Made by a program: the position numbers and the translations under genes. DNA of 64,000 nucleotides, taken from Streptomyces lydicus (GTDB lineage Bacteria > Actinomycetota > Actinomycetes > Streptomycetales > Streptomycetaceae). Shown here piece by piece: positions 34,634-43,397 of this stretch (position 1 is the stretch's first letter; each line of letters starts with the position of its first letter). The notes under the pieces were generated by a model. It was not told where the DNA came from and did not search any database. It worked only from the letters and a program-made list of their open reading frames with translations. Location of the stretch: the NCBI RefSeq assembly GCF_001729485.1, contig NZ_CP017157.1, positions 6,014,001 through 6,078,000 of the forward strand, written 5' to 3'.

Positions 34634-37600
34634 CGAACCGTATCGTCAAGGCGCTGGAGGACGGCGCCGTGCGGCTCGGCAGAACGCTCGGCGAGGATGC
34701 CGGAAAGGCCGTCAAGAACCTCTATCACGACACCGGTGACCGCCTGCGGCAGGTGGCGAAGAACCACGCCGAGACCGACGCCAAGCACGCGTCGCACATG
34801 GACGACATCCTCAAGGGCCGGCACGGCGACACGCCCAAGGCGCCCCACACCTCCCCCGCCTCGTCACCGCACCCCTCGTCCGGGCCGGAGGGCGGCGGGC
34901 CCAAGGGCCCCTTGAAGGGCCCGGGTTCGGGGCGACCGGGTGAGGGCGATCCCTCGCTGCGGGACGGGGTGAACCGGGACGGGGTGGGTTCGTCCAAGCC
35001 GGCGGGCGGCCGCTGCAAGGGCGGCGACCCCATCGACCTGGTGTCGGGCGAGATGATCCTCACCGAGACCGACGTGCGGCTGCCCGGCCTGCTCGACCTC
35101 GTCGTCGAGCGCACCCACCTGTCGTCCTACCGGTGCGGCCAGTGGTTCGGCGGCTCCTGGGCCTCCACCCTGGACCAGCGCCTGGAGGCCGACGAGCGGG
35201 GCCTCGTCCTCGCCACCGCCGACGGCATGCTGCTCTCCTACGACGTGCCGGCCCCGGACGCCGCCGTCCTCCCCCACCACGGCCCCCGCCGGGAGCTGCG
35301 CTGGGACGGGACACCGGCCGGTGAGATCCTGGTCACCGACCGCGCCACCGGGCACACCCTGCACTTCATGCCGGCCTCGGTGACCAGGGCGGACGCCGCG
35401 GCCGGCCGGATCACCCTCCCGCTGCAGGCGTTATCCGACCGCAACGGCCACCGGGTCGACATCTGGCGCGACGACGACGGCACGCCGTTCGAGATCCGGC
35501 ACAGCGGCGGTTACCGCATCGCCGTCGACACCGAGGGCGGCCGCGTGGTGGCCCTCCGCCTCCTCGGCACCGAGGACGGCGAGGCCGGCACGGTGCTGCG
35601 GCGCTACGGCTACGACGACGGCGACCTCACCGGGGTCACCGACGCGCTCGGCCACACCACGCGCTTCGTGTACGACGCGTCGGGGCGCATCGTCGAGCGG
35701 GTCGACCGCAACGGCGGCTGGTACCGCTGGGAGTACGACGGCGCGGACCGCTGCGTGCGGGGCACCGGCTCGGACGGCTACCTCTCCTGCACGCTCTCCT
35801 ACGACCGCCTCAACCGCGCCAACAGCTACACCAACTCCCTCGGCCGCACCACCGTCTACCACTACGACGAGCAGCGGCGCCTCACCGGCTGGACCGACGC
35901 CGCGGGCCACCGCACGCACCGCACCTGGACCGGCCCGGACCTGCTCGCCTCGGTCACCGACGAGCTCGGGCACACCAGCAGCTACACCTATGACGACGAG
36001 GGCAATCTCGCCACCGTCACCCGCCCGGACGGCCGCACGACCCGCGCCACCTACGACGCGCTGGGCCTGCCCGTCGAGATCGTCGAGGTGGACGGCGCGA
36101 CCTGGCGGCACGAGTACGACGACCGCGGCAACCAGGTCCGCACCACGGACCCGGCCGGCGCCGTCACCACCTTCGCCTACGACTGCGGAAGGCTGTCCGC
36201 GGTCACCGACGCCCTGGGCCACACCCGCAGGGTCGCGAGCGATCCGGCCGGCCTGCCGGTGGCGGTCACCGATCCGCTGGGCCACACCACCGTCGTCGAG
36301 CGCGACGCGTTCGGCCGGGTCAGTGTCTTCACCGACGCCGGCGGACGCACCGAACGCTTCGGCTGGACCGGGGAGGGCAAGCCGGCGTGGCGGGAGTACG
36401 CCGACGGCGCGACCGAGACCTGGGAGTGGGACGGCGAGGGCAACCTGGTGGCCCACACCGACCGCCTCGGCCAGGTGTCCCGGTACACGTACACCCACTT
36501 CGGCACCCCCGTCACCCGCACCACCCCCGACGGGACCACCCACGCCTTCGCGCACGACACCGAGTTGCGGCTCACCACTGTCACCGACCCGCGCGGCCAC
36601 ACCTGGGACTACGAGTACGACGCGGTCGGCCGCCTCGTCGGGGAGCGCGACTTCCAGGGCCGGTCCGTCGCGTACCGGCCCGATCCCACCGGTGAACTCG
36701 CCACCCGCACCGGCGCCGCGGGCCTGACCACGGTGTTCGTCCGCGACGAACTGGGCCGCACCGTCGAGGAGCACTCGGCCGACGGCGTCGCCACCTTCGC
36801 GTACGACCCGGCCGGCTGCCTGCTGCGGTCCGCCAACGCCACCACCACCGTCACCCAGACCTACGACGTCCTCGGCCGCAAGGTCACCGAGGACATCGAC
36901 GGCCGCACCACGACGTGGACGTACGACGCGCTGGGGCGGCGCACCAGCCGGCGCACCCCGAGCGGGGTGCTCTCCACGTGGTCGTACGACACCGCTGGCC
37001 GGCCGGCCGCCCTGGACGTCGGTGGCGACCGGGTGGACTTCACCTTCGACGACGCCGACCGGGAGGTGCGGCGGCTCATCGGGCCCGGTCTCGTCCTGGC
37101 GCAGGAGTGGGACGCCGCGGGGCGGCTCAGCTCCCAGTCCGTCACCCGCGACGCCGACACCCTCCAGCACCGCGCCTACGCCTACCGCTCCGACGGCCAC
37201 CTCCGCGGCATCACGGACTCGGCGGGCGGCACCCGCAGCTTCGAGCTCGACCCGGACGGCCGGGTCACCGCCGTGCGCGCCCAGGGCTGGAGCGAGACCT
37301 ACGCCTACGACAGCGCCGGCAACCTCACCCACGCCGACACCCCGGGCGACGGGGCGGCCGACACCGAGCGGGCGTTCACCGGCAACCGTCTGGAGCGGTG
37401 CGGACGCCACTCCTACACGTACGACGAGGACGGCCGGCTGGTGCGCCGCACCACCCGCCTCCTCAACGGCCAGACCCGCACGGCCAGTTTCACCTGGAAC
37501 ACGGCGAACCAGCTCACGGACGCCGTGCTGGCCGACGGCACGCACTGGACGTACGAGTACGACACCGCGGGGCGGCGCACCGCCAAGCGGCGCCTCGACG

Positions 37601-38526
37601 GGGCGGGGCAGCCGGCCGAGGAGATTCGTTTCGTCTGGGACGGCACCCGGCTCGCGGAGCAGGTGACGTCGGACGGCACCGCCACCGCGTGGGACTACCA
37701 CTCCGGCACCCACCGCCCGCTCACCCAGACCGTCGTGCACGCCGGGGGCCGCCGCGCCTTCCACACCGTGGTCACCGATGTCTCGGGCGCCCCCACCGAA
37801 CTCGTCACGCCCGACGGGGAGATCACCTGGCGGCTGCGCACCACCGCCTGGGGCGTACCGGTCGGCGAGGGCAGCGGGGACGCCTGCCCGCTGCGCTTCC
37901 CCGGCCAGTACGCCGACGCCGAGACCGGGTGGAACTACAACTACTTCCGCCACTACGACCCCGAGACCGCCCGCTACCTCACCCCCGACCCGCTGGGGCT
38001 GGTGGCGGCCCCCAACCACTACGCCTACGTCGACAACCCGTTCACCGTCTCCGACCCCCTGGGGCTGACCCCGCAGCGCGGGCCGAACGGCCGCTTCCTG
38101 CCGAACCCGAACGGTCCGGCCACCCACAACCGCGACACCGAATACCCCAGCAGCTACCGGCAGTCGACGCACGACGCGATGACGGCCAAGTGGACGGTCG
38201 AGGGCCAGGCGCAGGGCGGCGCGCCCCGTTTCCCGGCCGGCCATCCGCAGGCCGGCGACCGGATCCCGCGGGACCAGCTCACCTGGTTCAATTCCAAGGG
38301 CGAACCGGTGCCGGGCGGCAAGGACCAGCTCACCTACGAGCATCTGCACCCGGTCGTCGACCACTGGAACAAGACGGGCCACGACTCCGACCGTGCCACC
38401 CGCAACGACTTCTACAACGACGCCAATAACATGGAGCCCATGTCCCGCAAGGACAACTCCAGCGGCGGAGGCAAGATGACCGCTACGTACAGCCAGAACA
38501 CCGGCCCGAACTACTCCTGCACCTGA
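34630..38526 (+). CDS. Rhs/YD-repeat polymorphic toxin with HNH-like nuclease C terminus
   Basis: A 1298-residue toxin with no signal peptide. Residues 1-125 are a helical and Gly/Pro-rich lead. A DUF6531-type start (GDPIDLVSGEMILTETDVRL) precedes many YD repeats (for example YDALGLPVEIVEVDG, YEYDAVGRLVGERDFQG). The RHS core signature RYLTPDPLGLVAAPNHYAYV ends at DPLGL near residue 1146. The last 150 residues are the variable toxin. YEHLHPVVDHWN (E1237, H1238, H1240, H1245) and FYNDANNMEPMSRKDNSSGG suggest an HNH/Endo VII nuclease of the Tox-HNH-EHHH kind. The RHS shell would encapsulate the toxin until release. The two downstream genes are candidate immunity genes. Confidence 0.9.
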   Translation: MTNRIVKALEDGAVRLGRTLGEDAGKAVKNLYHDTGDRLRQVAKNHAETDAKHASHMDDILKGRHGDTPKAPHTSPASSPHPSSGPEGGGPKGPLKGPGSGRPGEGDPSLRDGVNRDGVGSSKPAGGRCKGGDPIDLVSGEMILTETDVRLPGLLDLVVERTHLSSYRCGQWFGGSWASTLDQRLEADERGLVLATADGMLLSYDVPAPDAAVLPHHGPRRELRWDGTPAGEILVTDRATGHTLHFMPASVTRADAAAGRITLPLQALSDRNGHRVDIWRDDDGTPFEIRHSGGYRIAVDTEGGRVVALRLLGTEDGEAGTVLRRYGYDDGDLTGVTDALGHTTRFVYDASGRIVERVDRNGGWYRWEYDGADRCVRGTGSDGYLSCTLSYDRLNRANSYTNSLGRTTVYHYDEQRRLTGWTDAAGHRTHRTWTGPDLLASVTDELGHTSSYTYDDEGNLATVTRPDGRTTRATYDALGLPVEIVEVDGATWRHEYDDRGNQVRTTDPAGAVTTFAYDCGRLSAVTDALGHTRRVASDPAGLPVAVTDPLGHTTVVERDAFGRVSVFTDAGGRTERFGWTGEGKPAWREYADGATETWEWDGEGNLVAHTDRLGQVSRYTYTHFGTPVTRTTPDGTTHAFAHDTELRLTTVTDPRGHTWDYEYDAVGRLVGERDFQGRSVAYRPDPTGELATRTGAAGLTTVFVRDELGRTVEEHSADGVATFAYDPAGCLLRSANATTTVTQTYDVLGRKVTEDIDGRTTTWTYDALGRRTSRRTPSGVLSTWSYDTAGRPAALDVGGDRVDFTFDDADREVRRLIGPGLVLAQEWDAAGRLSSQSVTRDADTLQHRAYAYRSDGHLRGITDSAGGTRSFELDPDGRVTAVRAQGWSETYAYDSAGNLTHADTPGDGAADTERAFTGNRLERCGRHSYTYDEDGRLVRRTTRLLNGQTRTASFTWNTANQLTDAVLADGTHWTYEYDTAGRRTAKRRLDGAGQPAEEIRFVWDGTRLAEQVTSDGTATAWDYHSGTHRPLTQTVVHAGGRRAFHTVVTDVSGAPTELVTPDGEITWRLRTTAWGVPVGEGSGDACPLRFPGQYADAETGWNYNYFRHYDPETARYLTPDPLGLVAAPNHYAYVDNPFTVSDPLGLTPQRGPNGRFLPNPNGPATHNRDTEYPSSYRQSTHDAMTAKWTVEGQAQGGAPRFPAGHPQAGDRIPRDQLTWFNSKGEPVPGGKDQLTYEHLHPVVDHWNKTGHDSDRATRNDFYNDANNMEPMSRKDNSSGGGKMTATYSQNTGPNYSCT

Positions 38527-38555
38527 GCAGGGGCCCGAACCAGAGGAGCCCCACC

Positions 38556-39293
38556 ATGGACCTGACGTCGAAGCTGGCCGGCCAGCCCGGCGCCGAGCCC
38601 GTAGCCGGCGTGCCGGACGCCTGGCACTGGTCACGCATGATCTTCTCGTTCGACGCCGTGGTCGCGGGGGGCCGCGTCCTGGAGATGCGCGTCATGGGCG
38701 AGTACGACCCGGCGCTGGCCCGCGCCGTGCTGGAACTGGCCCGCGACGGGGCGGACCGGCTGCTGGACGGCGAGCGTCCGCTCGTGGTGCTGGACGGGCT
38801 CGCCTGCCCCGGATGGGACTTCGACGTGGTCGCGGCCGTCGGGCCCGACGTGCACGAGTACCACGGGCAGGAGGACGCCGACCTCCACAAGGCGACGGTG
38901 GCCCTCTTCCCCGGCTGGCGCCAGGAGTTCTCCGGGTCCGAGACGCTCGCGGAGGCACGCCACCAGTTCGACCGGGGCCTGCAGCCGACGAAGCTGCGCC
39001 GCGACCCGGTGCCCTTCCTGCGGATGCGCTACCGCAACGAACGCACCGGGAGCCACAGCGAGGGCCCGGACCGCGGCCTGGCGACGCTGGACGTGCTGCG
39101 GCACGAACTGTCCCTGCTGCCCGGGTCCCCCGGCAGCCTCGTCGAGTGGGAGAACCGCCTCGGTGCCGTGTTCCGGGCCGAGTGCGGGGCCGAGCTGACG
39201 GTGCACGGGCCGGACGGTTCCCGGCCGACGACCGGTGACGACCTCGCCGCGCTGGCCGAGCGGTCGGTGCTGCGCCCCGAGGATGCCTCGTGA
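38556..39293 (+). CDS. Hypothetical protein, candidate immunity protein 1
   Basis: A 245-residue protein I do not recognise. It is soluble, acidic and Trp/His-containing at the start (GVPDAWHWSRMIFSFDAVVA), with a middle part (VLDGLACPGWDFDVVAAVGP, HEYHGQEDADLHKATVALFP) and an acidic C terminus. AGGAG precedes the ATG, and it lies 29 bases after the toxin stop. Its position right after a polymorphic toxin is the main reason to propose immunity or chaperone function. GTGA overlap with the next gene. Confidence 0.55.
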   Translation: MDLTSKLAGQPGAEPVAGVPDAWHWSRMIFSFDAVVAGGRVLEMRVMGEYDPALARAVLELARDGADRLLDGERPLVVLDGLACPGWDFDVVAAVGPDVHEYHGQEDADLHKATVALFPGWRQEFSGSETLAEARHQFDRGLQPTKLRRDPVPFLRMRYRNERTGSHSEGPDRGLATLDVLRHELSLLPGSPGSLVEWENRLGAVFRAECGAELTVHGPDGSRPTTGDDLAALAERSVLRPEDAS

Positions 39294-39637
39294 CCGCCAC
39301 CCGCGCCCTCACCGCCGACGGCACCGTGCACGACAGCCCCGACGCGGAGCAGCTGTACGACCTGCTCAGCGAGCTGAATCTGACGTTCCCGTTCCTCGTC
39401 GTGGAGCGTGCGGACGGCCGCGATCCGGAGCAGCACTACATCCAGGTCCACCTCGCGGAGGACGGGAGCTGCCTGGTGGAGCACCGGGACGGCGGACCCG
39501 ACCAGCACTTCCGCGCCGTCGTCGGGCCGCCCTACGCCATGAAGGGGCACGACGAGGTCGCCGCCCTCGTGACGAGCTGGGCGCGCGACGACGGCGAGTG
39601 GCGGCAGCGGGGCCAGTGGCAGCGCGTGCGGGTGTGA
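39290..39637 (+). CDS. Candidate Imm1-like immunity protein
   Basis: A small 115-residue acidic protein starting at a GTG that overlaps the upstream stop. Segments FPFLVVERADGRDPEQHYIQ and LVEHRDGGPDQHFRAVVGPP, ending WARDDGEWRQRGQWQRVRV, recall the Imm1 family in length and layout, with a strand-rich core and C-terminal tryptophans. I am not certain of the family. An acidic protein encoded after a nuclease toxin fits an inhibitor that masks the basic active site. Confidence 0.5.
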   Translation: MTATRALTADGTVHDSPDAEQLYDLLSELNLTFPFLVVERADGRDPEQHYIQVHLAEDGSCLVEHRDGGPDQHFRAVVGPPYAMKGHDEVAALVTSWARDDGEWRQRGQWQRVRV

Positions 39638-39696
39638 GGGGCGGGGTGGGGGCGACGCTGCCCGGCCTCCGTCCGGCCCGCTGACGTCCCGTGGCG

Positions 39697-41331
39697 CTAA
39701 CGGCCGTGCGGGGAGCGGCCGTTGCTGTTGTCGCCTGTTTCGAGGCGGACCAGGAGGTCTCCGCGGCCGCCGCCGCGCAGGTGCATCGTGCCGTGTCCGG
39801 CGAGGCGCAGGGTCAGGCCCGAGCGCGTCTCGGCGGGGACGCGGACGGACTTGGGGCCCTCGAGGGTCGGTACCTGGATCGTGCAACCGCGGCGCGCCTG
39901 TGCGCGGGTGAGGCGCCGGGTCACGTGCAGGTCGTCGCCGCGGCGCACCAGCTCCGGGTGCACGAGTTCGACGACCTCCAGGTACAGGTCACCGGGCGGG
40001 CCGCCGCCCGGGCCGACCTCGCCCTCGCCGGCGAGCTGGATCCGGGTGCCGTGGTCGACGCCCCCGGGAACCTTGACGGTGATGGACCGTCGGACGCGCA
40101 CCCGTCCCGCGCCGCCGCACTCCTGGCACGGTGACGGGATGCGCACGGCGTCCCCGTCGCAGGCGGAGCACGGAAGGGGGCCGCCCTCGGGCGACGTCCC
40201 GATGGCTTCCCCGGTGCCGGCGCACGGGTCGCACGGGTACACCGGGGTGCCGGCGGCCGCGCCTTCGCCCCGGCAGGTGTCGCAGACCTTGGCGGTCTCG
40301 AGATCAATGTCCTTGAGGGTGCCCAGGGCCGTTTCGATCAGCGGGAACTCCACCCTGAGCACGTAGTCCTGGCCGCGGCGGGGGCGCCGGGAGCGCGGCG
40401 GAGCGGCGGGGGGCCCGCTCTCCACGCCGTTGAACGCGTCCTTGAGCCGCCCGAACAGTCCCGGGGTCGGCGGCGGTGGGCCCTCGACCGGGGCGCCCGG
40501 TGGGGGTGCGGGGGCGGCGGACGCCTCTCCGGCGGTGGTCCCTGCCGCGGCGAAGGCCGCCTCCGCCGGCGTGCTCCGGGCGTTGGCGGTCCTGGCGAGG
40601 GTGACCCGGTATTCCAGGTCGGCCCACATCTGGGGGCGCTGCCGCGCGCCGGTGTGGTGCAGATACTCGAAGGCGTACTCGTACAGCTCGGTGACCGTGA
40701 TCCGGCCGTCCTGGTCGGCGTCCGCGTCGCCGCTGCGCAGGCCCTCGATCAGGGCGCCGGTGAAGCGGGAGGGCTGCGGCGCGGCGGTCTCCAAGTGGTC
40801 GCCCTCCCAGGCGTACTCGGTGCGGTTGGTCGCGGTGAGGATGGCGCGGCCGTGGCCGGCCAGCTCCTCGCGGACCTGGACGTAGTCGTCGCCCTTCGCG
40901 CCGGGCAGGAACGCCCCGCTGTAGCAGCAGTCCAGCAGCACCACGATGGTGCGGGCCCGGCAGCGCGCCATCTGGTCGTGCAGGAAGGCGGCCGGTACGG
41001 CCGTGGAGGCCGGCAGGTCCTTGTCGGTGTCCCGGGCGGCGAAGGACAGATGGCCCTCGTCGTCCTTGATGCCGTGGCAGGAGAGGTGGAGCAGCAGCAG
41101 GTCGTCCCGGCCGCGGTTGCGGAAGAACTGCTCCAGCGCGCGCTTGACCTCGTACGAGGCGCCGTCCACCAGTTGCTGGACGGCGAAGCCGCCGATGGCC
41201 GGGTCACGAAGGACGGCGGCCAGGCCCTCGCAGTCCTGGCGGGGCGAGCGCAGTGGTTTCAGCGCGGGGCTCTCGTACCTGCCCGTGGCGATCAGCAGTG
41301 CGTCCCTGCGGCCGGTCGGGAAACCGGACAC
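39697..41331 (-). CDS. Caspase-fold protease fused to DnaJ zinc finger and C-terminal domains
   Basis: A 544-residue fusion. Residues 8-245 are a caspase-like (C14) domain with catalytic H86 (HLSCHGIKDDEGHLSFAARD) and C136 (VVLLDCCYSGAFLPG). Inside it is a canonical EF-hand loop, DADQDGRITVTE (204-215), suggesting calcium control. A Pro-rich linker (about 250-318) leads to a DnaJ C-terminal half: CTD1 start QDYVLRVEFPLIETALGTLK, four zinc-finger repeats at C350 (CDTCRGEG), C367 (CDPCAGTG), C388 (CSACDGDA, last glycine lost) and C402 (CQECGGAG), then both substrate-binding CTDs. There is no J domain or HPD motif. GTG start with GGGGAG, 3 bases after the EACC1-like gene. Likely a regulated cell-death or client-cleaving effector. 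Confidence 0.9.
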   Translation of the reverse strand: MSGFPTGRRDALLIATGRYESPALKPLRSPRQDCEGLAAVLRDPAIGGFAVQQLVDGASYEVKRALEQFFRNRGRDDLLLLHLSCHGIKDDEGHLSFAARDTDKDLPASTAVPAAFLHDQMARCRARTIVVLLDCCYSGAFLPGAKGDDYVQVREELAGHGRAILTATNRTEYAWEGDHLETAAPQPSRFTGALIEGLRSGDADADQDGRITVTELYEYAFEYLHHTGARQRPQMWADLEYRVTLARTANARSTPAEAAFAAAGTTAGEASAAPAPPPGAPVEGPPPPTPGLFGRLKDAFNGVESGPPAAPPRSRRPRRGQDYVLRVEFPLIETALGTLKDIDLETAKVCDTCRGEGAAAGTPVYPCDPCAGTGEAIGTSPEGGPLPCSACDGDAVRIPSPCQECGGAGRVRVRRSITVKVPGGVDHGTRIQLAGEGEVGPGGGPPGDLYLEVVELVHPELVRRGDDLHVTRRLTRAQARRGCTIQVPTLEGPKSVRVPAETRSGLTLRLAGHGTMHLRGGGRGDLLVRLETGDNSNGRSPHGR

Positions 41332-41334
41332 CTT

Positions 41335-41742
41335 TCACTCCCCGGACGGGGAAGTTCCGGCCTGCTGGGTCCTCGCCTCCACGAACGCGTCGATCAGGCG
41401 GCGCTGGTCCTCGGCGGAGGCGTGGCCCAACTCGATGACCGCGCCGTCGAGTTCGACCTTGACGCTGCGCAGCGGGCGGTTGCGCAGCCAGGTGTCGACG
41501 AGCTGGAGCACCTGGCGGACCAGCAGCGGGGCGGTGGTGACGACGAGCGCTCCGACCGCGAGGGCCTCGCCCGGCTTGGCGCCCTCGGGAGCCGCCGTGC
41601 CCGGCCGGGCCAACCGCACGTCCTCGACGTCGAGTTCCAGCAGGGCGCGGCGCAACTGCTCGCCGAGCGCCTGGAGTTCGTCCGCATCGGTGTCCGACGC
41701 GCCTGCCAGATCGAGGGTCAGCCTGCTGACACCGGTGTTCAT
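41335..41742 (-). CDS. EACC1-like effector-associated small protein
   Basis: A 135-residue protein with an N-terminal alpha/beta part (LTLDLAGASDTDADELQALG, LRRALLELDVEDVRLARPGT), the phrase APEGAKPGEALAVGALVVTT, a hydrophobic helix (APLLVRQVLQLVDTWLRNRP), and a C-terminal strand-helix segment (VKVELDGAVIELGHASAEDQ). This layout matches what I know as effector-associated constant component 1 (EACC1), found next to caspases, trypsins and other effectors in bacterial conflict systems. First gene of a two-gene operon with the caspase-DnaJ fusion. It probably senses or tethers the effector at a membrane or complex; the mechanism is unknown. Confidence 0.75.
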   Translation of the reverse strand: MNTGVSRLTLDLAGASDTDADELQALGEQLRRALLELDVEDVRLARPGTAAPEGAKPGEALAVGALVVTTAPLLVRQVLQLVDTWLRNRPLRSVKVELDGAVIELGHASAEDQRRLIDAFVEARTQQAGTSPSGE

Positions 41743-41849
41743 CCCGCCCCCTGTTCAGCCTCGGAGCAGTCAGTGTAAGCGGGGGGTGCGACACACGGGT
41801 CGGAAGCGGGCAGGACCGGTCGGCGGCCGACGTCTCACAGGCGGTGCCG

Positions 41850-42650
41850 TCAGAGCGCGCCCTGTGGGGTGAGGACGACGAACTCCGCGCCGGACGGGTC
41901 GTTGCAGACCGCCAGCCGGCCGACGCCCTCGGCGGTCTCCGGGCCCATCGACAGCGTGCCGCCGTTGCCCGTCACCAGGCCGACGGTGGCATCGCAGTCG
42001 TGGGAGCCGAACACCGGGTGCCAGTACGGCTTCCCCGCGGGGCCGAGCAGATCGGTGGGGACGCCCATGAGGCCGCCGTGCATCCGCTCGTCGCTGCAGT
42101 TCGCGGGGCGCAGGAGGGTGTAGGTGCCGCCGCCTCCCGGGAGGGGCATGTCCTGGGTGCCCCAGTCGAAGACGGTCCGGTAGAAGGTCTGCGCGGCGGC
42201 CGCGTCCGTGGTGTAGAGCTCGGTCCAGCCCAGGCTGCCCGCGCCGTCCGCGGTTTCGAAGCCCGGATACCGCCCGGGCTGCCAGACGGCGAACTCCGCA
42301 CCCTGCGGGTCCGCGAGCCGGGCGAACCGGCCGTCGCCCGCGCCGACGTCGACCGGCGGGGAGAGGACCGCGCCGCCCGCCTGCTCCACCGTCTTGACCG
42401 TCTCGTCCGCGTCGGGGGTGTGGAAGTAGAGCGTCCAGGCGGAGCGGGCCCGGTCCGCGGGGAGCGGGCCGACCCCGGCGGACACCTTCCCGTCGAGCCG
42501 GAACAGGGTGTATCCGCCGGCGCCCTGGTCACCGTACGGTTCGGCCCGCCAGCCGAACACGGCTCGGTAGAAGGCCGCCGCGACCTCGACGTCGGGGGCG
42601 CCGAGATCCAGCCAGCACGGGGAGCCCGGTACGAAGTCAGTAGTGATCAT
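41850..42650 (-). CDS. VOC-family protein with two glyoxalase/dioxygenase-like domains
   Basis: 266 residues from the ATG at 42650 (AAGGGA upstream). Two tandem VOC modules: the first from PGSPCWLDLGAPDVEVAAAF to FARLADPQGAEFAVWQPGRY, the second from LGWTELYTTDAAAAQTFYRT to LAVCNDPSGAEFVVLTPQGA. Each has the FY-x-x-VFGW/VFDW strand-helix signature. Related Streptomyces proteins are annotated as glyoxalase-like or lincomycin-type hydroxylases, but the substrate is unknown. No partner gene is evident; the promoter faces the secreted protein gene. Confidence 0.82.
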   Translation of the reverse strand: MITTDFVPGSPCWLDLGAPDVEVAAAFYRAVFGWRAEPYGDQGAGGYTLFRLDGKVSAGVGPLPADRARSAWTLYFHTPDADETVKTVEQAGGAVLSPPVDVGAGDGRFARLADPQGAEFAVWQPGRYPGFETADGAGSLGWTELYTTDAAAAQTFYRTVFDWGTQDMPLPGGGGTYTLLRPANCSDERMHGGLMGVPTDLLGPAGKPYWHPVFGSHDCDATVGLVTGNGGTLSMGPETAEGVGRLAVCNDPSGAEFVVLTPQGAL

Positions 42651-42839
42651 GACGATTCCCTTCGCGGCGGTCCTGCGTGATTTCAGCCTGACATCCGCCA
42701 CTGACACTCGCCCGTCGGTCGTCCGCGGGCCGGGATTTCGGCTCCCGTGCCGCTGCTTGCTAGCCTGACGCGCGCTCGTCAAGAGCAGGCGTTTTCGGCC
42801 ACCACGCGGGGGCCGTTTCACTCGGGGGAAGAGATCGTC

Positions 42840-43355
42840 ATGAAGATTCGCCATGTCCGCGCTGTCACCGTCTGCGCACTGGTGGTCGTCGCGCTGACCG
42901 GTGCCCGGCATTCGCACGGCGGCGGCTGCGGCAGCAGCCACAGCTCCAGCTCCAGCTCCAGCGGCGGGTACAGCGGCTCCTCCGGCGGCTACGGCAGCTC
43001 CGGCACCACCACCAGCAGCGGCAGCACCGTCGGTTCGCCGACCGCCGGCTCCACCACGTCGCCCGAGGCGGACATCCGCATCACCGACTGCCAGGTGGAC
43101 AACGCGGCGGGCACCCTCAGCGCCCGGCTGAGCGTGACCAACGGCAACACGCGGGGCATGGCGACGTACAACGGCACCGTCCAGTTCACCGACGGGTCCG
43201 GCGGCTACGTGGGCACCGCGGAGATCTCCTCGGTCCAGGTGGCGGCCGGCCAGACCCGGCCCGCCATGGTCAGCGGCACGTTCATCAAGAACCCCAACGG
43301 CGGTCCCACCTCCGGCCGGTGCAAGCTGGGCCAGGTCTGGAAGGTCAACAGCTGA
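42840..43355 (+). CDS. Small secreted Ser/Gly-rich protein
   Basis: 171 residues from the ATG at 42840. A signal-like start (KIRHVRAVTVCALVVVALTG) is followed by a striking low-complexity Ser/Gly/Thr tract of about 50 residues, then a compact beta-rich domain (ADIRITDCQVDNAAGTLSAR, GTVQFTDGSGGYVGTAEISS, VSGTFIKNPNGG). The folded part carries two cysteines (in ITDCQ and SGRCKLGQ) that could form a disulfide. It resembles actinobacterial extracellular FxLYD-like beta-sandwich proteins. Function unknown. Confidence 0.75.
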   Translation: MKIRHVRAVTVCALVVVALTGARHSHGGGCGSSHSSSSSSSGGYSGSSGGYGSSGTTTSSGSTVGSPTAGSTTSPEADIRITDCQVDNAAGTLSARLSVTNGNTRGMATYNGTVQFTDGSGGYVGTAEISSVQVAAGQTRPAMVSGTFIKNPNGGPTSGRCKLGQVWKVNS

Positions 43356-43397
43356 GCGCCGCGCCCGGCCCCGCGCGCGGGGTGTCCGGCCCGCGGC

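Noticed and set aside
35431..38634. A 1067-codon minus-strand frame antisense to the Rhs gene
   Set aside because: Gly/Val/Arg-rich shadow of YD repeats; no independent support.
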